From NCBI GenBank assembly GCA_028065725.1, contig JAPTVL010000272.1, forward strand, positions 1 to 43,198: 43,198 nt of DNA, given 5' to 3'. Source of the stretch: Betaproteobacteria bacterium. GTDB lineage: Bacteria > Pseudomonadota > Gammaproteobacteria > Burkholderiales > Rhodocyclaceae. Below the pieces are notes generated by a model. The model was not told the origin of the DNA, did not search any database, and was given only the letters and a program-made list of their open reading frames with translations. Shown here in pieces: positions 8,712 through 17,396 of the stretch (position 1 is its first letter; each line of letters begins with the position of its first letter). Both the position numbers and the translations under genes were made by a program.

Positions 8712-9851
8712 ATGGCTGATGGTTTGTTCGACCAGTTCCAAAACTGGTATGAGAAGCGCCACGATTACGCGCGTGACTGGAAAGCGCGTACCGGTGGTCA
8801 GGTGGTGGCAACAATGTGCACCTATACCGCGGAAGAGTTGCTGATCGCCGCCGGCATGCTTCCGGTGCGCGTGCTGGGCGCCCATGAACCGCAAAACGTG
8901 ACCGAGCCGCATATCTTCGGCATGTTCTGTCCCTTCTGTCGCGACTCGCTGGCCCAGGGCCTGCTCGGCCGCTACGATTACTGCCAGGGCGTGACCCTGA
9001 CGCAGTCCTGCATCCAGTATCGACAGACCTTCAGTTCCTGGCGCGGCAATGTGCCCACCGTGGAATGGGATTACTTTGTGCCGATGCCGAACGAAGTGCA
9101 GTCGCAGCATGCGCGCAAGGCCCACTACGCGGAAATCCAGGCTTTCCGCACCTTCCTGCAGGCGCTGACCGGCAAGGAACTGACCGATGCGATGCTCAAG
9201 GAAGCGCTGGCCGTGGTCGACGAGAACCGTCGCCTGCTGCGCGAGTTGTTCGAATACCGCAAGGCCGCCAATCCCCAGGTCACCGGTTGCGAAGCGCTGT
9301 ATGCCTCCATTACCGCCCAGTTCGTCGACAAGCGCGAGCACAACGCGATGCTGAAGAAGGTGCTCGCCGCTCTGCCGACGCGCAATCTGAATCGTCCCGA
9401 AGGCGTGCGTTTCATGACCATCGGTTCGGAAAACGACGACCTGGCTTTCATGGCCATGGTGGAGTCGGTCGGCTCGACCATCGTGATCGACGACCAGTGT
9501 TCCGGCACCCGCTACTTCTGGAACGAGTCGAAGCCCGAGGATGACGTGATCAAGGCCATCGCCGATCGCTACTGCGACCGCCCGGCCTGCCCGACCAAGG
9601 ATTATCCGGCCCACACCCGCTTCGACCATGTGCTGGGTCTGGCCAAGGAGTACAACGCGCGCGCCGCGATCTTCCTGCAGCAAAAATTCTGCGATCCGCA
9701 CGAAGGGGATTATCCCGACCTCAAGGCGCACCTCGAAAACGCCGGCATTCCGACGCTGTTCCTGGAATTCGACATTACCAACCCCATCGGCCCCTTCCGC
9801 ATCCGTATCGAGGCATTCCTCGAAACGATGAGCGACGAAGAGCTTTTCTGA
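8712..9851 (+). CDS. bzdN: ATP-dependent benzoyl-CoA reductase subunit BzdN (BcrC-like)
   Basis: Substrate-binding half subunit of class I benzoyl-CoA reductase, which reduces benzoyl-CoA to cyclohexa-1,5-diene-1-carbonyl-CoA with low-potential electrons and ATP. It has 379 aa, close to known BzdN/BcrC. It belongs to the HgdB/BcrBC (2-hydroxyacyl-CoA dehydratase) family, with cysteines in FGMFCPFCRDSL, TLTQSCIQYR and IDDQCSGTRYFW. I chose ATG 8712 because AGGAGG (8701-8706) sits 6 nt upstream; an in-frame ATG at 8655 would add 19 unconserved-looking residues without a ribosome site. It is the first gene of the bzd operon, and bzdO follows after 14 nt. Confidence 0.95.
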   Translation: MADGLFDQFQNWYEKRHDYARDWKARTGGQVVATMCTYTAEELLIAAGMLPVRVLGAHEPQNVTEPHIFGMFCPFCRDSLAQGLLGRYDYCQGVTLTQSCIQYRQTFSSWRGNVPTVEWDYFVPMPNEVQSQHARKAHYAEIQAFRTFLQALTGKELTDAMLKEALAVVDENRRLLRELFEYRKAANPQVTGCEALYASITAQFVDKREHNAMLKKVLAALPTRNLNRPEGVRFMTIGSENDDLAFMAMVESVGSTIVIDDQCSGTRYFWNESKPEDDVIKAIADRYCDRPACPTKDYPAHTRFDHVLGLAKEYNARAAIFLQQKFCDPHEGDYPDLKAHLENAGIPTLFLEFDITNPIGPFRIRIEAFLETMSDEELF

Positions 9852-9865
9852 ACTGAAGGGAGACA

Positions 9866-11179
9866 ATGATGAGTGCACCTAACAAGTATCCGACCGAATC
9901 CCTCAAGCTGTGGGGCAAGGCCAAGCAACTGCGCGAGCAGTATTATCAAAACTATGCTCGCGCCAAGGACAACGGCGGCCTGCGCTGGTCGGGTTCGGCC
10001 TGGGCCCTGGATGCGCTGCCGGCCGGCCTCGGCGACGACGTCTATTCGCTGACCGGCGAGCCCTACGCGGCTGCCGTCGCCCACGACAAGAAGTTCGCCA
10101 AGGAGTGCATGGACGCCGCCGAGTCGGTCGGTTTTGCCCGCGACCTGTGTTCCTACATGCGCATCTACTGGGGTGGCATGCACCTCGACAAGTACCTTTA
10201 CGGCGGCAAGTTCCCCAAGCCCGACTTCATTTTCCAGACGCAGATCTGCTGCTCGCACTCGAAGTGGTACCAGCATGTCGCCAAGGAAGAGAAAGTGCCG
10301 CAGTTCTACGTCGACGTCGGCGTCGGTCCCTACAAGGACATGAACGCGGCGCGCCTCGACTACGTTACCAACCAGCTGCACGATGGCATCGAGTTCCTCG
10401 AGAAGTCGACCGGCCGCAAGTTCGACGACGAGAAGTTCCTCAAGGCCGTCAAGAATGAAATGCGCTCGACCAGTCGCTGGGCCGACATCTGCGCCCTGAA
10501 CAAGGCCAAGCCGGCGCCGCTCGACGAAAAGACCATGTACTCGCTGTACGTGCTGGCCACGCTGTCGAAGTCCTCGCAATGGTGTGCGGATTTCTACGAC
10601 GAGCTCTACGACGAGGTCAAGGATCGCGTCGCACGTGGCATCGCCGCCGTGCCGAACGAGAAGTGCCGCATGATGTCCGACACGCAGCCGCCCTGGTCTT
10701 TCCTCAAGATCTTCCGCTACCTCGAAACCTACGGTGCGGTGTCGATCGGTTCGCTCTACACCTTCGCCCTCGAAGGCATCTGGGAAGACAAGCCGGATGG
10801 CAGCTGGGGCGGTCGTTCGCTGCCCTGGGAAAAGGGTATCGAAATGAATACCCGCGACCAGATCCTGCGCCTCTACGCCGACTGGAACCTGTCCAAGCCG
10901 CAGTGGCAGCATTTCTTCGATCCGCGCCTGAAGACCGCGATGATGCTGCGCATCGTCAAGGAGTGGCAGGTCGATGGCGTGATGCTGCACCTGAATCGCG
11001 GCTGCGAAGGCCTGTCGATGGGCATCATGGAAAACCGCGGCGGCATCGCCAAGGCCGGCGTGCCGATCATGACCTTCGAAGGCAACATGGGCGACGAGCG
11101 CGAGTTCGACGAAGTGCGCACCCAGGCCCGGGTCGATGCCTTCATGGAGCAGCTCGGTCTGCGCCGCCAGGCGGCCTAA
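9866..11179 (+). CDS. bzdO: ATP-dependent benzoyl-CoA reductase subunit BzdO (BcrB-like)
   Basis: Second subunit of the substrate-reducing module, also of the HgdB/BcrBC family. It pairs with BzdN and binds an active-site Fe-S cluster. It has 437 aa, matching BzdO/BcrB. Family-type motifs include [32 protein letters not shown] and [18 protein letters not shown] near the C-terminus; the cysteines in these are the likely cluster ligands. Two adjacent ATGs (9866 and 9869) lie after AAGGGAGA; the first is used here. The next gene, bzdP, starts after 33 nt behind an AAAGGAGG site. Confidence 0.95.
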   Translation: MMSAPNKYPTESLKLWGKAKQLREQYYQNYARAKDNGGLRWSGSAWALDALPAGLGDDVYSLTGEPYAAAVAHDKKFAKECMDAAESVGFARDLCSYMRIYWGGMHLDKYLYGGKFPKPDFIFQTQICCSHSKWYQHVAKEEKVPQFYVDVGVGPYKDMNAARLDYVTNQLHDGIEFLEKSTGRKFDDEKFLKAVKNEMRSTSRWADICALNKAKPAPLDEKTMYSLYVLATLSKSSQWCADFYDELYDEVKDRVARGIAAVPNEKCRMMSDTQPPWSFLKIFRYLETYGAVSIGSLYTFALEGIWEDKPDGSWGGRSLPWEKGIEMNTRDQILRLYADWNLSKPQWQHFFDPRLKTAMMLRIVKEWQVDGVMLHLNRGCEGLSMGIMENRGGIAKAGVPIMTFEGNMGDEREFDEVRTQARVDAFMEQLGLRRQAA

Positions 11180-11212
11180 CCTATTCAAGAGATATCAAAG
11201 GAGGAATCAAGG

Positions 11213-12022
11213 ATGATTACCGCTGGAATTGACATGGGGTCCCGCAGCATCAAGGTGATACTGCTCGAGGAACTCAAGGTGGATGGCGCGCCGCAGCTGA
11301 AGTATGGCGTGAAGAAGGCTCACATCATGATGCCGGGCGATCTGGACCAGGACGTCGCGGCCGACAAGGCCTACAACGAAGCCCTGGCTGCTGCCGGCCT
11401 CAAGCGTGAGGACGTCAAGGTCGTGTTCGCCACCGGCGCCGGACGCAAGCAGGTCGGCTTCGCCACCGAAGGCATCACGGAAATGACTGCCGGTGCCAAG
11501 GGCGCGAACTTCATGTTCCCCATGGCGCGTACCGTGGTCGATGTCGGCGCCGAGGAAGGGCGCGGCATGAAGACCGACGCTGAAGGCCGTGCGGTCGACT
11601 TCGCCGGCAACGAGAAGTGCGCCGCCGGCGCCGGCTCCTTCGCCGAAGCCATGAGCCGCGCGCTGCAGATGACGTTGAAGGAATTCGGCGACGCCAGCCT
11701 CAAGTCCGACAAGTCGATCCCGATGAACGCGCAATGCACGGTGTTCGCCGAATCCGAAGTGGTCTCGCTGATCCACTCGGCGACGCCCAAGAACGACATC
11801 GCCAAGGCGGTGCTCGATGCCGTCGCCAGCCGCGTCTGCGCCATGGTGCGCCGCGTCGGCATCGAAGGCGAAGTGGTGCTGATCGGCGGCATGGTGCACA
11901 ACAGCGGCTTCGTCCAGTCGCTCAAGACCGCCATGGGCGTCGATGCGGTGTCCCTGCCCGACATGCCCGAGTACATCAGTGCGCTGGGTTGCGCCCTGAT
12001 TGCCGCCGAACGTCAGCACTGA
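11213..12022 (+). CDS. bzdP: Benzoyl-CoA reductase ATPase subunit BzdP (BcrD-like activator)
   Basis: One of two ASKHA-type ATPase subunits that hydrolyse ATP to push electrons from ferredoxin into BzdNO. It has 269 aa. The N-terminal phosphate-binding motif is GIDMGSRSIKVILLE. The cysteines of NEKCAAGAGSF and NAQCTVFAESE are those that hold the [4Fe-4S] cluster shared between the two ATPase subunits in this family. The C-terminal EVVLIGGMVHNSGFV is the adenosine-motif region. A strong AAAGGAGG site precedes the ATG. It pairs with BzdQ, encoded 20 nt downstream. Confidence 0.93.
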   Translation: MITAGIDMGSRSIKVILLEELKVDGAPQLKYGVKKAHIMMPGDLDQDVAADKAYNEALAAAGLKREDVKVVFATGAGRKQVGFATEGITEMTAGAKGANFMFPMARTVVDVGAEEGRGMKTDAEGRAVDFAGNEKCAAGAGSFAEAMSRALQMTLKEFGDASLKSDKSIPMNAQCTVFAESEVVSLIHSATPKNDIAKAVLDAVASRVCAMVRRVGIEGEVVLIGGMVHNSGFVQSLKTAMGVDAVSLPDMPEYISALGCALIAAERQH

Positions 12023-12042
12023 ACCTTACAAGGAGCGAGAAC

Positions 12043-12945
12043 ATGAATGCAGAAGTGACAGCCCCGACCGCCCCGGAAAAGAAGGAATTCTGGCGCTGGC
12101 AGGAAAACGTGTGGGTCGACGAGACCAAGGACTGGAAGACGGCCAAGATCATCACCTGCGGCATCGACGTCGGTTCCGTGTCGTCGCAGGCCGTGCTGGT
12201 GGTCGACGGCGAGCTCTATGGCTTCAACAGCATGCGTACCGGCAACAACTCGCCGGATTCGGCGACCAACGCGCTGCAGGGCGTGATGGACAAGTGCGGC
12301 ATGAAGCTGGAAGACATCCACTACGTGGTCGGCACCGGCTACGGCCGGGTCAACGTGCCTTTCGCGCACAAGGCCATCACCGAGATCGCCTGCCATGCCC
12401 GCGGCGCCAACTACATGGGCGGCAACGGCGTGCGCACCATTCTCGACATGGGCGGCCAGGACTGCAAGGCCATCCACTGCGACGAAAAGGGCAAGGTCAC
12501 CAACTTCCTGATGAACGACAAGTGCGCCGCCGGTACCGGGCGCGGCATGGAAGTCATCTCCGACCTGATGCAGATCCCGATCGCCGAACTGGGCCCGCGT
12601 TCCTTCGACGTCGATGTCGAGCCGGAAGCCGTGTCGTCGGTGTGTGTGGTGTTCGCCAAGTCCGAGGCGCTGGGCCTGCTCAAGGCCGGCTACACCAAGA
12701 ACAAGGTGATCGCCGCTTACTGCCAGGCCATGGCCGAGCGTGTGGTTTCGCTGCTGGAGCGGATCGGCGTCGAGGAAGGCTTCTTCATCACCGGCGGCAT
12801 CGCCAAGAATCCGGGCGTCGTCAAGCGCATCGAGAAGCTGCTCGGCATCAAGGCGATGGAGACCAAGGTGGACAGCCAGATTGCCGGCGCCCTCGGTGCC
12901 GCGCTGTTCGGCTATACGCTGATGGCGAAGAAGGCCGCGGCCTGA
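12043..12945 (+). CDS. bzdQ: Benzoyl-CoA reductase ATPase subunit BzdQ (BcrA-like activator)
   Basis: Second ASKHA ATPase subunit of the benzoyl-CoA reductase. It has 300 aa from ATG 12043, which follows AAGGAGCGAGAAC; the frame is open further upstream but only as a shadow of bzdP. Motifs are GIDVGSVSSQAVLV, ILDMGGQDCKAI, the cluster cysteine regions NDKCAAGTGRGMEV and SVCVVFAKSE, and FFITGGIAKNPGVV. Its length matches the Azoarcus-type BzdQ (about 300 aa) rather than the longer Thauera-type BcrA (about 440 aa), which places this reductase in the Azoarcus subclass. A stable hairpin separates it from the ferredoxin gene. Confidence 0.94.
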   Translation: MNAEVTAPTAPEKKEFWRWQENVWVDETKDWKTAKIITCGIDVGSVSSQAVLVVDGELYGFNSMRTGNNSPDSATNALQGVMDKCGMKLEDIHYVVGTGYGRVNVPFAHKAITEIACHARGANYMGGNGVRTILDMGGQDCKAIHCDEKGKVTNFLMNDKCAAGTGRGMEVISDLMQIPIAELGPRSFDVDVEPEAVSSVCVVFAKSEALGLLKAGYTKNKVIAAYCQAMAERVVSLLERIGVEEGFFITGGIAKNPGVVKRIEKLLGIKAMETKVDSQIAGALGAALFGYTLMAKKAAA

Positions 12946-12957
12946 TAGCCTCCTGCG

Positions 12958-12980
12958 GCAGCCGGCAGTTTGCCGGCTGC
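12958..12980 (+). other. Stable RNA hairpin between bzdQ and bzdM
   Basis: A perfect 10-bp stem, GCAGCCGGCA (12958-12967) with TGCCGGCTGC (12971-12980), closes a 3-nt loop. No T-run follows, so it is probably an mRNA stability or processing element that sets different levels of reductase and ferredoxin, not a terminator. Confidence 0.6.
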
Positions 12981-13009
12981 CTGCGGAACCTGACCAGAAG
13001 GGAAGAATC

Positions 13010-13294
13010 ATGATCGCCAACTACGGTTACAAGGACGGTTCGGGTGAGTACTACATCAGCATCGACACCGACAAGTGCATCGGTTGCGCCGCCGGGCGCG
13101 CCTGCCTGACGGCTTGTCCGAAGCAGATGTTCGAAATCATCACCGATGACTACGATGATGAAGTCGCCTGGATCAAGAAGCCCAACTGCCGCACCCTGGC
13201 CTACGATTGCGCCGAATGCAAGCCGGCGGGAGGCTACAGCAGCCTGCCCTGCATCACGGCCTGCACGCCGGGCGCGATCAAGCATTCGTGGTGA
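13010..13294 (+). CDS. bzdM: Ferredoxin BzdM, electron donor to benzoyl-CoA reductase
   Basis: Small Fe-S electron carrier of 94 aa that should deliver low-potential electrons to BzdPQ. Cysteines occur in DKCIGCAAGRACLTACPK, which resembles a [4Fe-4S] motif with an insertion, and in a later set (NCRTLAYDCAECK, LPCITACTPGAIKH) that contributes a second cluster. This Alvin-like spacing with insertions fits ferredoxins linked to the bzd/bcr systems. ATG 13010 follows GAAGGGAAGAATC. It lies between bzdQ and the bzdS-like gene. The N-terminal YGYKDGSGEYYISIDTDKC is a beta-strand lead-in rather than a signal peptide, so the protein is cytoplasmic. Confidence 0.92.
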   Translation: MIANYGYKDGSGEYYISIDTDKCIGCAAGRACLTACPKQMFEIITDDYDDEVAWIKKPNCRTLAYDCAECKPAGGYSSLPCITACTPGAIKHSW

Positions 13295-13308
13295 GCGGGG
13301 TGATTCCC

Positions 13309-13602
13309 ATGGCTGAACCGACACGGCGTGTGATCCCCATCGCGCAGGCCAAGGTGATCAGTCCCGAGGATGCGCTGCTCAAGGACGGCTGGGTGCGCCA
13401 GACCACCATCGGCGAACCGCGTCTGTCCGAGATCGTGCAGAACTACAAGGCGATGGGCTTCGAGGTCCATGTCGAGGAGTTCAAGACCGAGGGCGATGGC
13501 TGCAGTACCTGTTTCGACGCAGGTCAGGAAATGGGTTTCATGTACGGCACGGTCTATGTGCGCAAGCGCAGCGAACCGGCCGGCGACGACGAACTGTTCT
13601 AA
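13309..13602 (+). CDS. Conserved small protein of the bzd operon (BzdS position), unknown function
   Basis: 97 aa from ATG 13309; a GTG at 13291, overlapping the bzdM stop, is an alternative start that adds 6 residues. I do not recognise a domain. Visible traits are a hydrophilic N-terminus (MAEPTRRVIPIAQAKVI), an ISPEDALLKDGWVRQTT stretch, a central EGDGCSTCF motif with two cysteines three apart that could bind metal, and a short acidic tail ending DDELF. The tail resembles the DDLF end of BzdV and the DEELF end of BzdN. Its place directly after the ferredoxin matches the uncharacterised bzdS of Azoarcus clusters, so an accessory role in reductase assembly or electron transfer is possible but unproven. 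Confidence 0.75.
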   Translation: MAEPTRRVIPIAQAKVISPEDALLKDGWVRQTTIGEPRLSEIVQNYKAMGFEVHVEEFKTEGDGCSTCFDAGQEMGFMYGTVYVRKRSEPAGDDELF

Positions 13603-13649
13603 GAATTGGCGGCGCCAGGGGTGCTGCCGACCAGACAAGGAGGATTGAA

Positions 13650-14102
13650 ATGCCTGATCAGAAGAGAGTAATGCGCGTTTTGCGCCAAGGGGATGTGGAC
13701 GCCATCGTTGCCATCGACGCATTCGCATCGAAGGAACCGCGCCGTGAATACTACGAGCGCAAGATTGCCGGCATCCTGAACAAGAATGCCAACATCAATA
13801 CCTCGATCGTCTGCGAGATCGAGGGCAAGGTGGTCGGCTTCGTCATGGGTTACATGTTTTTCGGCGAGTTCGGCATTTCCGACGCGACCGCGACCATCGA
13901 TACCCTGGGCGTGCATCCGGATTTTCGCAAGCACGGCGTCGCTGCCGAGATGCTGGATACCTTCATGATGAACATGAAGGCCGCCGGCGTGAAGAAGGTC
14001 TACACGCTGGTGAACTGGGACGACTTCGCGCTCGAGAAATTCTTCTCGGCGAACAAGTTCGTGCCATCCAAGCGCATCAATCTCGAGTGCGTGCTTCCCT
14101 GA
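13650..14102 (+). CDS. GNAT-family N-acetyltransferase in the bzd operon
   Basis: 150 aa, with the acyl-CoA-binding GNAT core: strand ATIDTLGVHPDFRKHGVAAEM contains the R-x-x-G-V-A pyrophosphate loop, and VYTLVNWDDFALEKFFSANKF is the typical GNAT C-terminal half. GNAT enzymes move an acyl group from a CoA thioester to an amine, often a protein lysine. Inside a CoA-thioester pathway it could acylate or detoxify a pathway component, but the substrate cannot be read from sequence. ATG 13650 has AAGGAGG upstream. It is in the position of bzdT in Azoarcus-type clusters. The gap to bzdS is 47 nt and to the PHP gene 25 nt, so co-transcription is likely. Confidence 0.85.
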   Translation: MPDQKRVMRVLRQGDVDAIVAIDAFASKEPRREYYERKIAGILNKNANINTSIVCEIEGKVVGFVMGYMFFGEFGISDATATIDTLGVHPDFRKHGVAAEMLDTFMMNMKAAGVKKVYTLVNWDDFALEKFFSANKFVPSKRINLECVLP

Positions 14103-14127
14103 GAGCCTGACTGCGCGCCGACGGGCC

Positions 14128-14769
14128 ATGTGGATCGACACCCATTGTCATACGAAATACTCGTACGACAACTGGCTCGAACCGCTTGACCTGATCCGGC
14201 GCGCCAAGTCCCTCGGACTCGATGGCGTGTGCATTACCGAGCACTATTCCTACGAGGCCTCGGAGCCGGTCGAGCGGATCGGACGGGAAGAGGGGCTGCT
14301 GGTCCTGCGCGGCGTCGAAATCGCCACCGATCGCGGCCACCTGCTGGCCTACGGCGTTGTCGATGACGGCTGGAACATCTGGAACCGCGACAGCTATCTG
14401 CCGCTGGAGGAAGTGATAGAGCACATCAACGAGCTCGGCGGCGTCTGTGCGCCGGCCCATCCGTTTCGCAACGTCGGGCTCTCCAGCCTGATGGAAGGCT
14501 TGCTGGAGCTGAGGGATATTGCCGCCGTGGAGTCGCACAACGGCGTCAATGCCGAAAGCGACAACGAGCTGGCGATACGCGCATCGACGCATCTGGGGTT
14601 GCCGACGCTGGGGGGCAGCGATTGCCACAAGGTGGTGGCGGTGGGACGTTGTGCGACCGAGTTCTCGCAGCCGGTACACGACATGGCGAGTTTCGTCGCC
14701 GCGGTGAAGGCCGGTGCCTGCCGCGGCGCCTATTACGAACCCTACAGCCGAGTCCAGTTGCAGCAGTGA
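14128..14769 (+). CDS. PHP-domain metal-dependent phosphoesterase-like protein in the bzd operon
   Basis: 213 aa. The protein has the metal-ligand motifs of the PHP superfamily in order: DTHCHTKYSYDNW at the N-terminus, CITEHYS around residue 35, GVEIATDRGHLLAYG near 65-80, GGVCAPAHPFR near 107, VESHNG and GGSDCHKV toward the C-terminus. These would bind two or three metal ions and hydrolyse a phosphoester, possibly a small nucleotide. It has no polymerase domain. It occupies the position of bzdU in Azoarcus-type clusters, between the GNAT gene and bzdV. Why a phosphoesterase belongs to a benzoyl-CoA reductase operon is unknown; repair or recycling of a nucleotide or CoA by-product is only a guess. 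Confidence 0.85.
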   Translation: MWIDTHCHTKYSYDNWLEPLDLIRRAKSLGLDGVCITEHYSYEASEPVERIGREEGLLVLRGVEIATDRGHLLAYGVVDDGWNIWNRDSYLPLEEVIEHINELGGVCAPAHPFRNVGLSSLMEGLLELRDIAAVESHNGVNAESDNELAIRASTHLGLPTLGGSDCHKVVAVGRCATEFSQPVHDMASFVAAVKAGACRGAYYEPYSRVQLQQ

Positions 14770-14832
14770 CAAGAATCGCGTGATCCGGCAAGGCCGCGCG
14801 AGCCAGTAGCAAGACGCATCGAGGAGGAACAC

Positions 14833-17394
14833 ATGCAGGCCGTACAGACGTCCGAGATTAGGTGGTACAAGACCCGGCAGGCACCCGCTGCAGGCGGATT
14901 CGCCGCCGATAGCGGAACCATGGTCAGTCTTACCATAGACGGCAAGGCGGTCGAGGCGCCCGAGGGGGTTTCGCTGCTCTCCGCGGCAAGCGCTGCCGGC
15001 ATTTACATTCCGGCGCTGTGTGCCCATCCGGATCTGCCGCCCAGCGCTCAGCGCGGCGGCGGCTCCAGCGGTTGCAATCTCTGTGTGGTCGAGATCGCCG
15101 GACAGTCTGGCATGCGCACCTCCTGCTCGATCGCGGTCGAGGCCGGCATGGTTGTCACCACCACGTCTCCCGCCATCGAAAAGCTGCGCAAGGAAGGCAT
15201 CGCCAAGACGCTGGGCACGCACCCCCACGTCTGCCTGACCTGTCCGCAGCGTGAGGGCTGCAGCCGCACCACCTGTTCCTTCGGCAATCCGGTCGAACAG
15301 CGCTGCTGCTCGATCTTCAACAGCTGCGAGCTGCGCAAGGTGGCCGACCACATCGGCATTCCGCCGACCACGCCGAACTACAAGCATGTCCAGCTGCCGG
15401 TGATCAAGAACGAACCCTTCTACGATCGCGACTACAACCTTTGCATCGACTGCCGGCGCTGCCTGGTGGCCTGCAACGACGTGCGCGGCGTCGGTTGCCT
15501 CGAAGTCAAGAACACCGATGGCCGTACCTGGGTCGGCACCATCGCGGATACGCTGCTCGAATCCGGCTGCAAGTTCTGCAGCGCCTGCGTCACCGTGTGC
15601 CCGACCGGCGCCCTGATGGATCGCACGCTGGATGTGGCGCGCAAGGAGGAAACGCAGGTGCCGTGCAAGGCCACCTGTCCGGCCGGCATCGACGTGCCGC
15701 GCTACGTGCAGCTGGTGGGACTCGGCATGTACGGCGAGGCCGTTGCCGTGGTGCGCGAAAAGCTGCCCTTCCCGGGCATCCTCGGCCGCGCCTGTTTCAG
15801 CCCCTGCGAATCGGCCTGCCGGCGCAAGGATCTCGACGATCCGCTGTCGATCCGCAGCCTCAAGCGCATCGCCGCCGACAACGACACCGGCCTGTGGCGC
15901 AAGCATTCGATCCAGTTGCCGCCTTCGGGCAAGAAGGCCGCCGTGGTCGGCGCCGGCCCTGGCGGACTGACCGCCGCCTACTACCTGGCCAAGAAGGGCC
16001 ACGCCGTCACGGTGTTCGATGCCTTGCCCGCCGCCGGCGGCATGGCGCGCTACGGCATTCCCTCGTATCGCGTGCCGCTGGAGGTGATCGACAACGAGGT
16101 GGCGGAAGTCGAGAAGCTGGGCGTGGAATTCAAGTTCAATACCCGCATCGAGAACATCGACGAACTGATGGCCCGGGGCTTCGATACCGTATTCCTCGGC
16201 ATCGGCGCGCAGAACGGCGATGCGCTGGGCATCCCCGGCGACAACTTGCCCAACGTGGTGGACAGCCCGACCTTCCTGCGTGCGGCGACCATGGGAAAAG
16301 TCGGCGATGGCGATACGGCGATCGTGATCGGCAAGCGCGTCGCGGTGATCGGCGGCGGCAACGTCGCCACCGACAACGCGCGCTCGGCGCGGCGCCTCGG
16401 CGCCGAAGTGGTGGATATGGTCTATCGCCGCACCCGCGAGGAAATGCCGGCACGCGACGATGAGGTCCAGGGCTGCATCGAGGAGCAAGTGAATTTCCGC
16501 TTTCTGCTGGCGCCGAAGAAAATCGAGCTCAACGACAGCGGTACATCGCGGCTGAAGATCACCTACGTCAAGATGGAGCTCGGCGAGCCCGACGCGTCGG
16601 GTCGCCGTCGGCCGATGGAGATCGCCGGCAGCGAGTTCACCGAGGATGTCGATCTGGTGATCGGCGCCATCGGTCAGCGGCCCGAGGAGTTTCCGGCCTA
16701 CAGCGTGCAGGTGTCGAAGAATGGCCGCGTCCAGGTGCGCGAGGACAGCATGCTCACCAGCCGCCCCGGCGTGTATGCCGGCGGCGATTGCGTGCTCGGC
16801 CCGTCGACGCTGATCGAGTCGGTGGCCCAAGGCCGCAAGGCCGCGGCGGCGATGGATGCCTACCTGGGCGGCGACGGCAACATCGAGGAAACGCTGCTGC
16901 CCGACTGGGATACCGATCCGCATATCGGCCGCGAGGAGGACTTCAATACCCGCAAGCGCCTGCACCCGATGTTCATCGACCCGGCCAGGCGCGACAACTG
17001 GGACGAAGTCGAGCTCGGCTTCGACGAGGCGACCGCGCGCGCCGAAGCCCTGCGTTGCCTCAAGTGCAATCTCGCGGCGAAGATCGAGGACATGGTCCTG
17101 CCGCCGGAAGCCTGGCTGGAACTTAATGCCGGGAACGTGGCCGGAGTGCAGACCGAGTCCGGCGTGTATCAGCTGCTCGACGCCGACAAGAAGGTGCTGG
17201 TGATCAAGGGCGTCGAGAACCTGCGCGAAGGGTTGGAGGCCATGCTCGACAAGGCCGATATCGCCAAGTATTTCGTCTGGGAGGACGCGCCCTTCTTCAG
17301 CCAGCGCGAGAACCAGCTGGTGCAGGCCTACATGCAGCAGTACGGCGGCATGCCGCCGGGCGTCGGCGCCGATGAGATGGACGACCTTTTCTGA
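14833..17394 (+). CDS. bzdV: NADPH:ferredoxin oxidoreductase-like multi-domain Fe-S flavoprotein BzdV
   Basis: Large electron-transfer protein of 853 aa that probably re-reduces the BzdM ferredoxin with NAD(P)H. Residues ~28-105 form a NuoG-like [2Fe-2S] domain (cysteines in YIPALCAHPD, SGCNLCVVEI and RTSCSIAV). Next come a NuoG-type HPHVCLTCPQREGC motif and two [4Fe-4S] motifs, LCIDCRRCLVAC and CKFCSACVTVC. From about residue 275 there is a GltD-like part: CKATCPAGIDVP and FSPCESAC cysteines, FAD motif VVGAGPGGLTAAYYLA and NADPH motif VAVIGGGNVATDN. ATG 14833 follows GAGGAGGAACAC; an internal ATG at 14920 has no good ribosome site. The zinc-ribbon gene starts 2 nt downstream. Confidence 0.9.
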   Translation: MQAVQTSEIRWYKTRQAPAAGGFAADSGTMVSLTIDGKAVEAPEGVSLLSAASAAGIYIPALCAHPDLPPSAQRGGGSSGCNLCVVEIAGQSGMRTSCSIAVEAGMVVTTTSPAIEKLRKEGIAKTLGTHPHVCLTCPQREGCSRTTCSFGNPVEQRCCSIFNSCELRKVADHIGIPPTTPNYKHVQLPVIKNEPFYDRDYNLCIDCRRCLVACNDVRGVGCLEVKNTDGRTWVGTIADTLLESGCKFCSACVTVCPTGALMDRTLDVARKEETQVPCKATCPAGIDVPRYVQLVGLGMYGEAVAVVREKLPFPGILGRACFSPCESACRRKDLDDPLSIRSLKRIAADNDTGLWRKHSIQLPPSGKKAAVVGAGPGGLTAAYYLAKKGHAVTVFDALPAAGGMARYGIPSYRVPLEVIDNEVAEVEKLGVEFKFNTRIENIDELMARGFDTVFLGIGAQNGDALGIPGDNLPNVVDSPTFLRAATMGKVGDGDTAIVIGKRVAVIGGGNVATDNARSARRLGAEVVDMVYRRTREEMPARDDEVQGCIEEQVNFRFLLAPKKIELNDSGTSRLKITYVKMELGEPDASGRRRPMEIAGSEFTEDVDLVIGAIGQRPEEFPAYSVQVSKNGRVQVREDSMLTSRPGVYAGGDCVLGPSTLIESVAQGRKAAAAMDAYLGGDGNIEETLLPDWDTDPHIGREEDFNTRKRLHPMFIDPARRDNWDEVELGFDEATARAEALRCLKCNLAAKIEDMVLPPEAWLELNAGNVAGVQTESGVYQLLDADKKVLVIKGVENLREGLEAMLDKADIAKYFVWEDAPFFSQRENQLVQAYMQQYGGMPPGVGADEMDDLF

Positions 17395-17396
17395 TC

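Noticed and set aside
14077..16965. A 962-codon open frame on the minus strand
   Set aside because: Antisense to the GNAT end, the PHP gene and bzdV, which show clear catalytic and Fe-S motifs in the plus frame.
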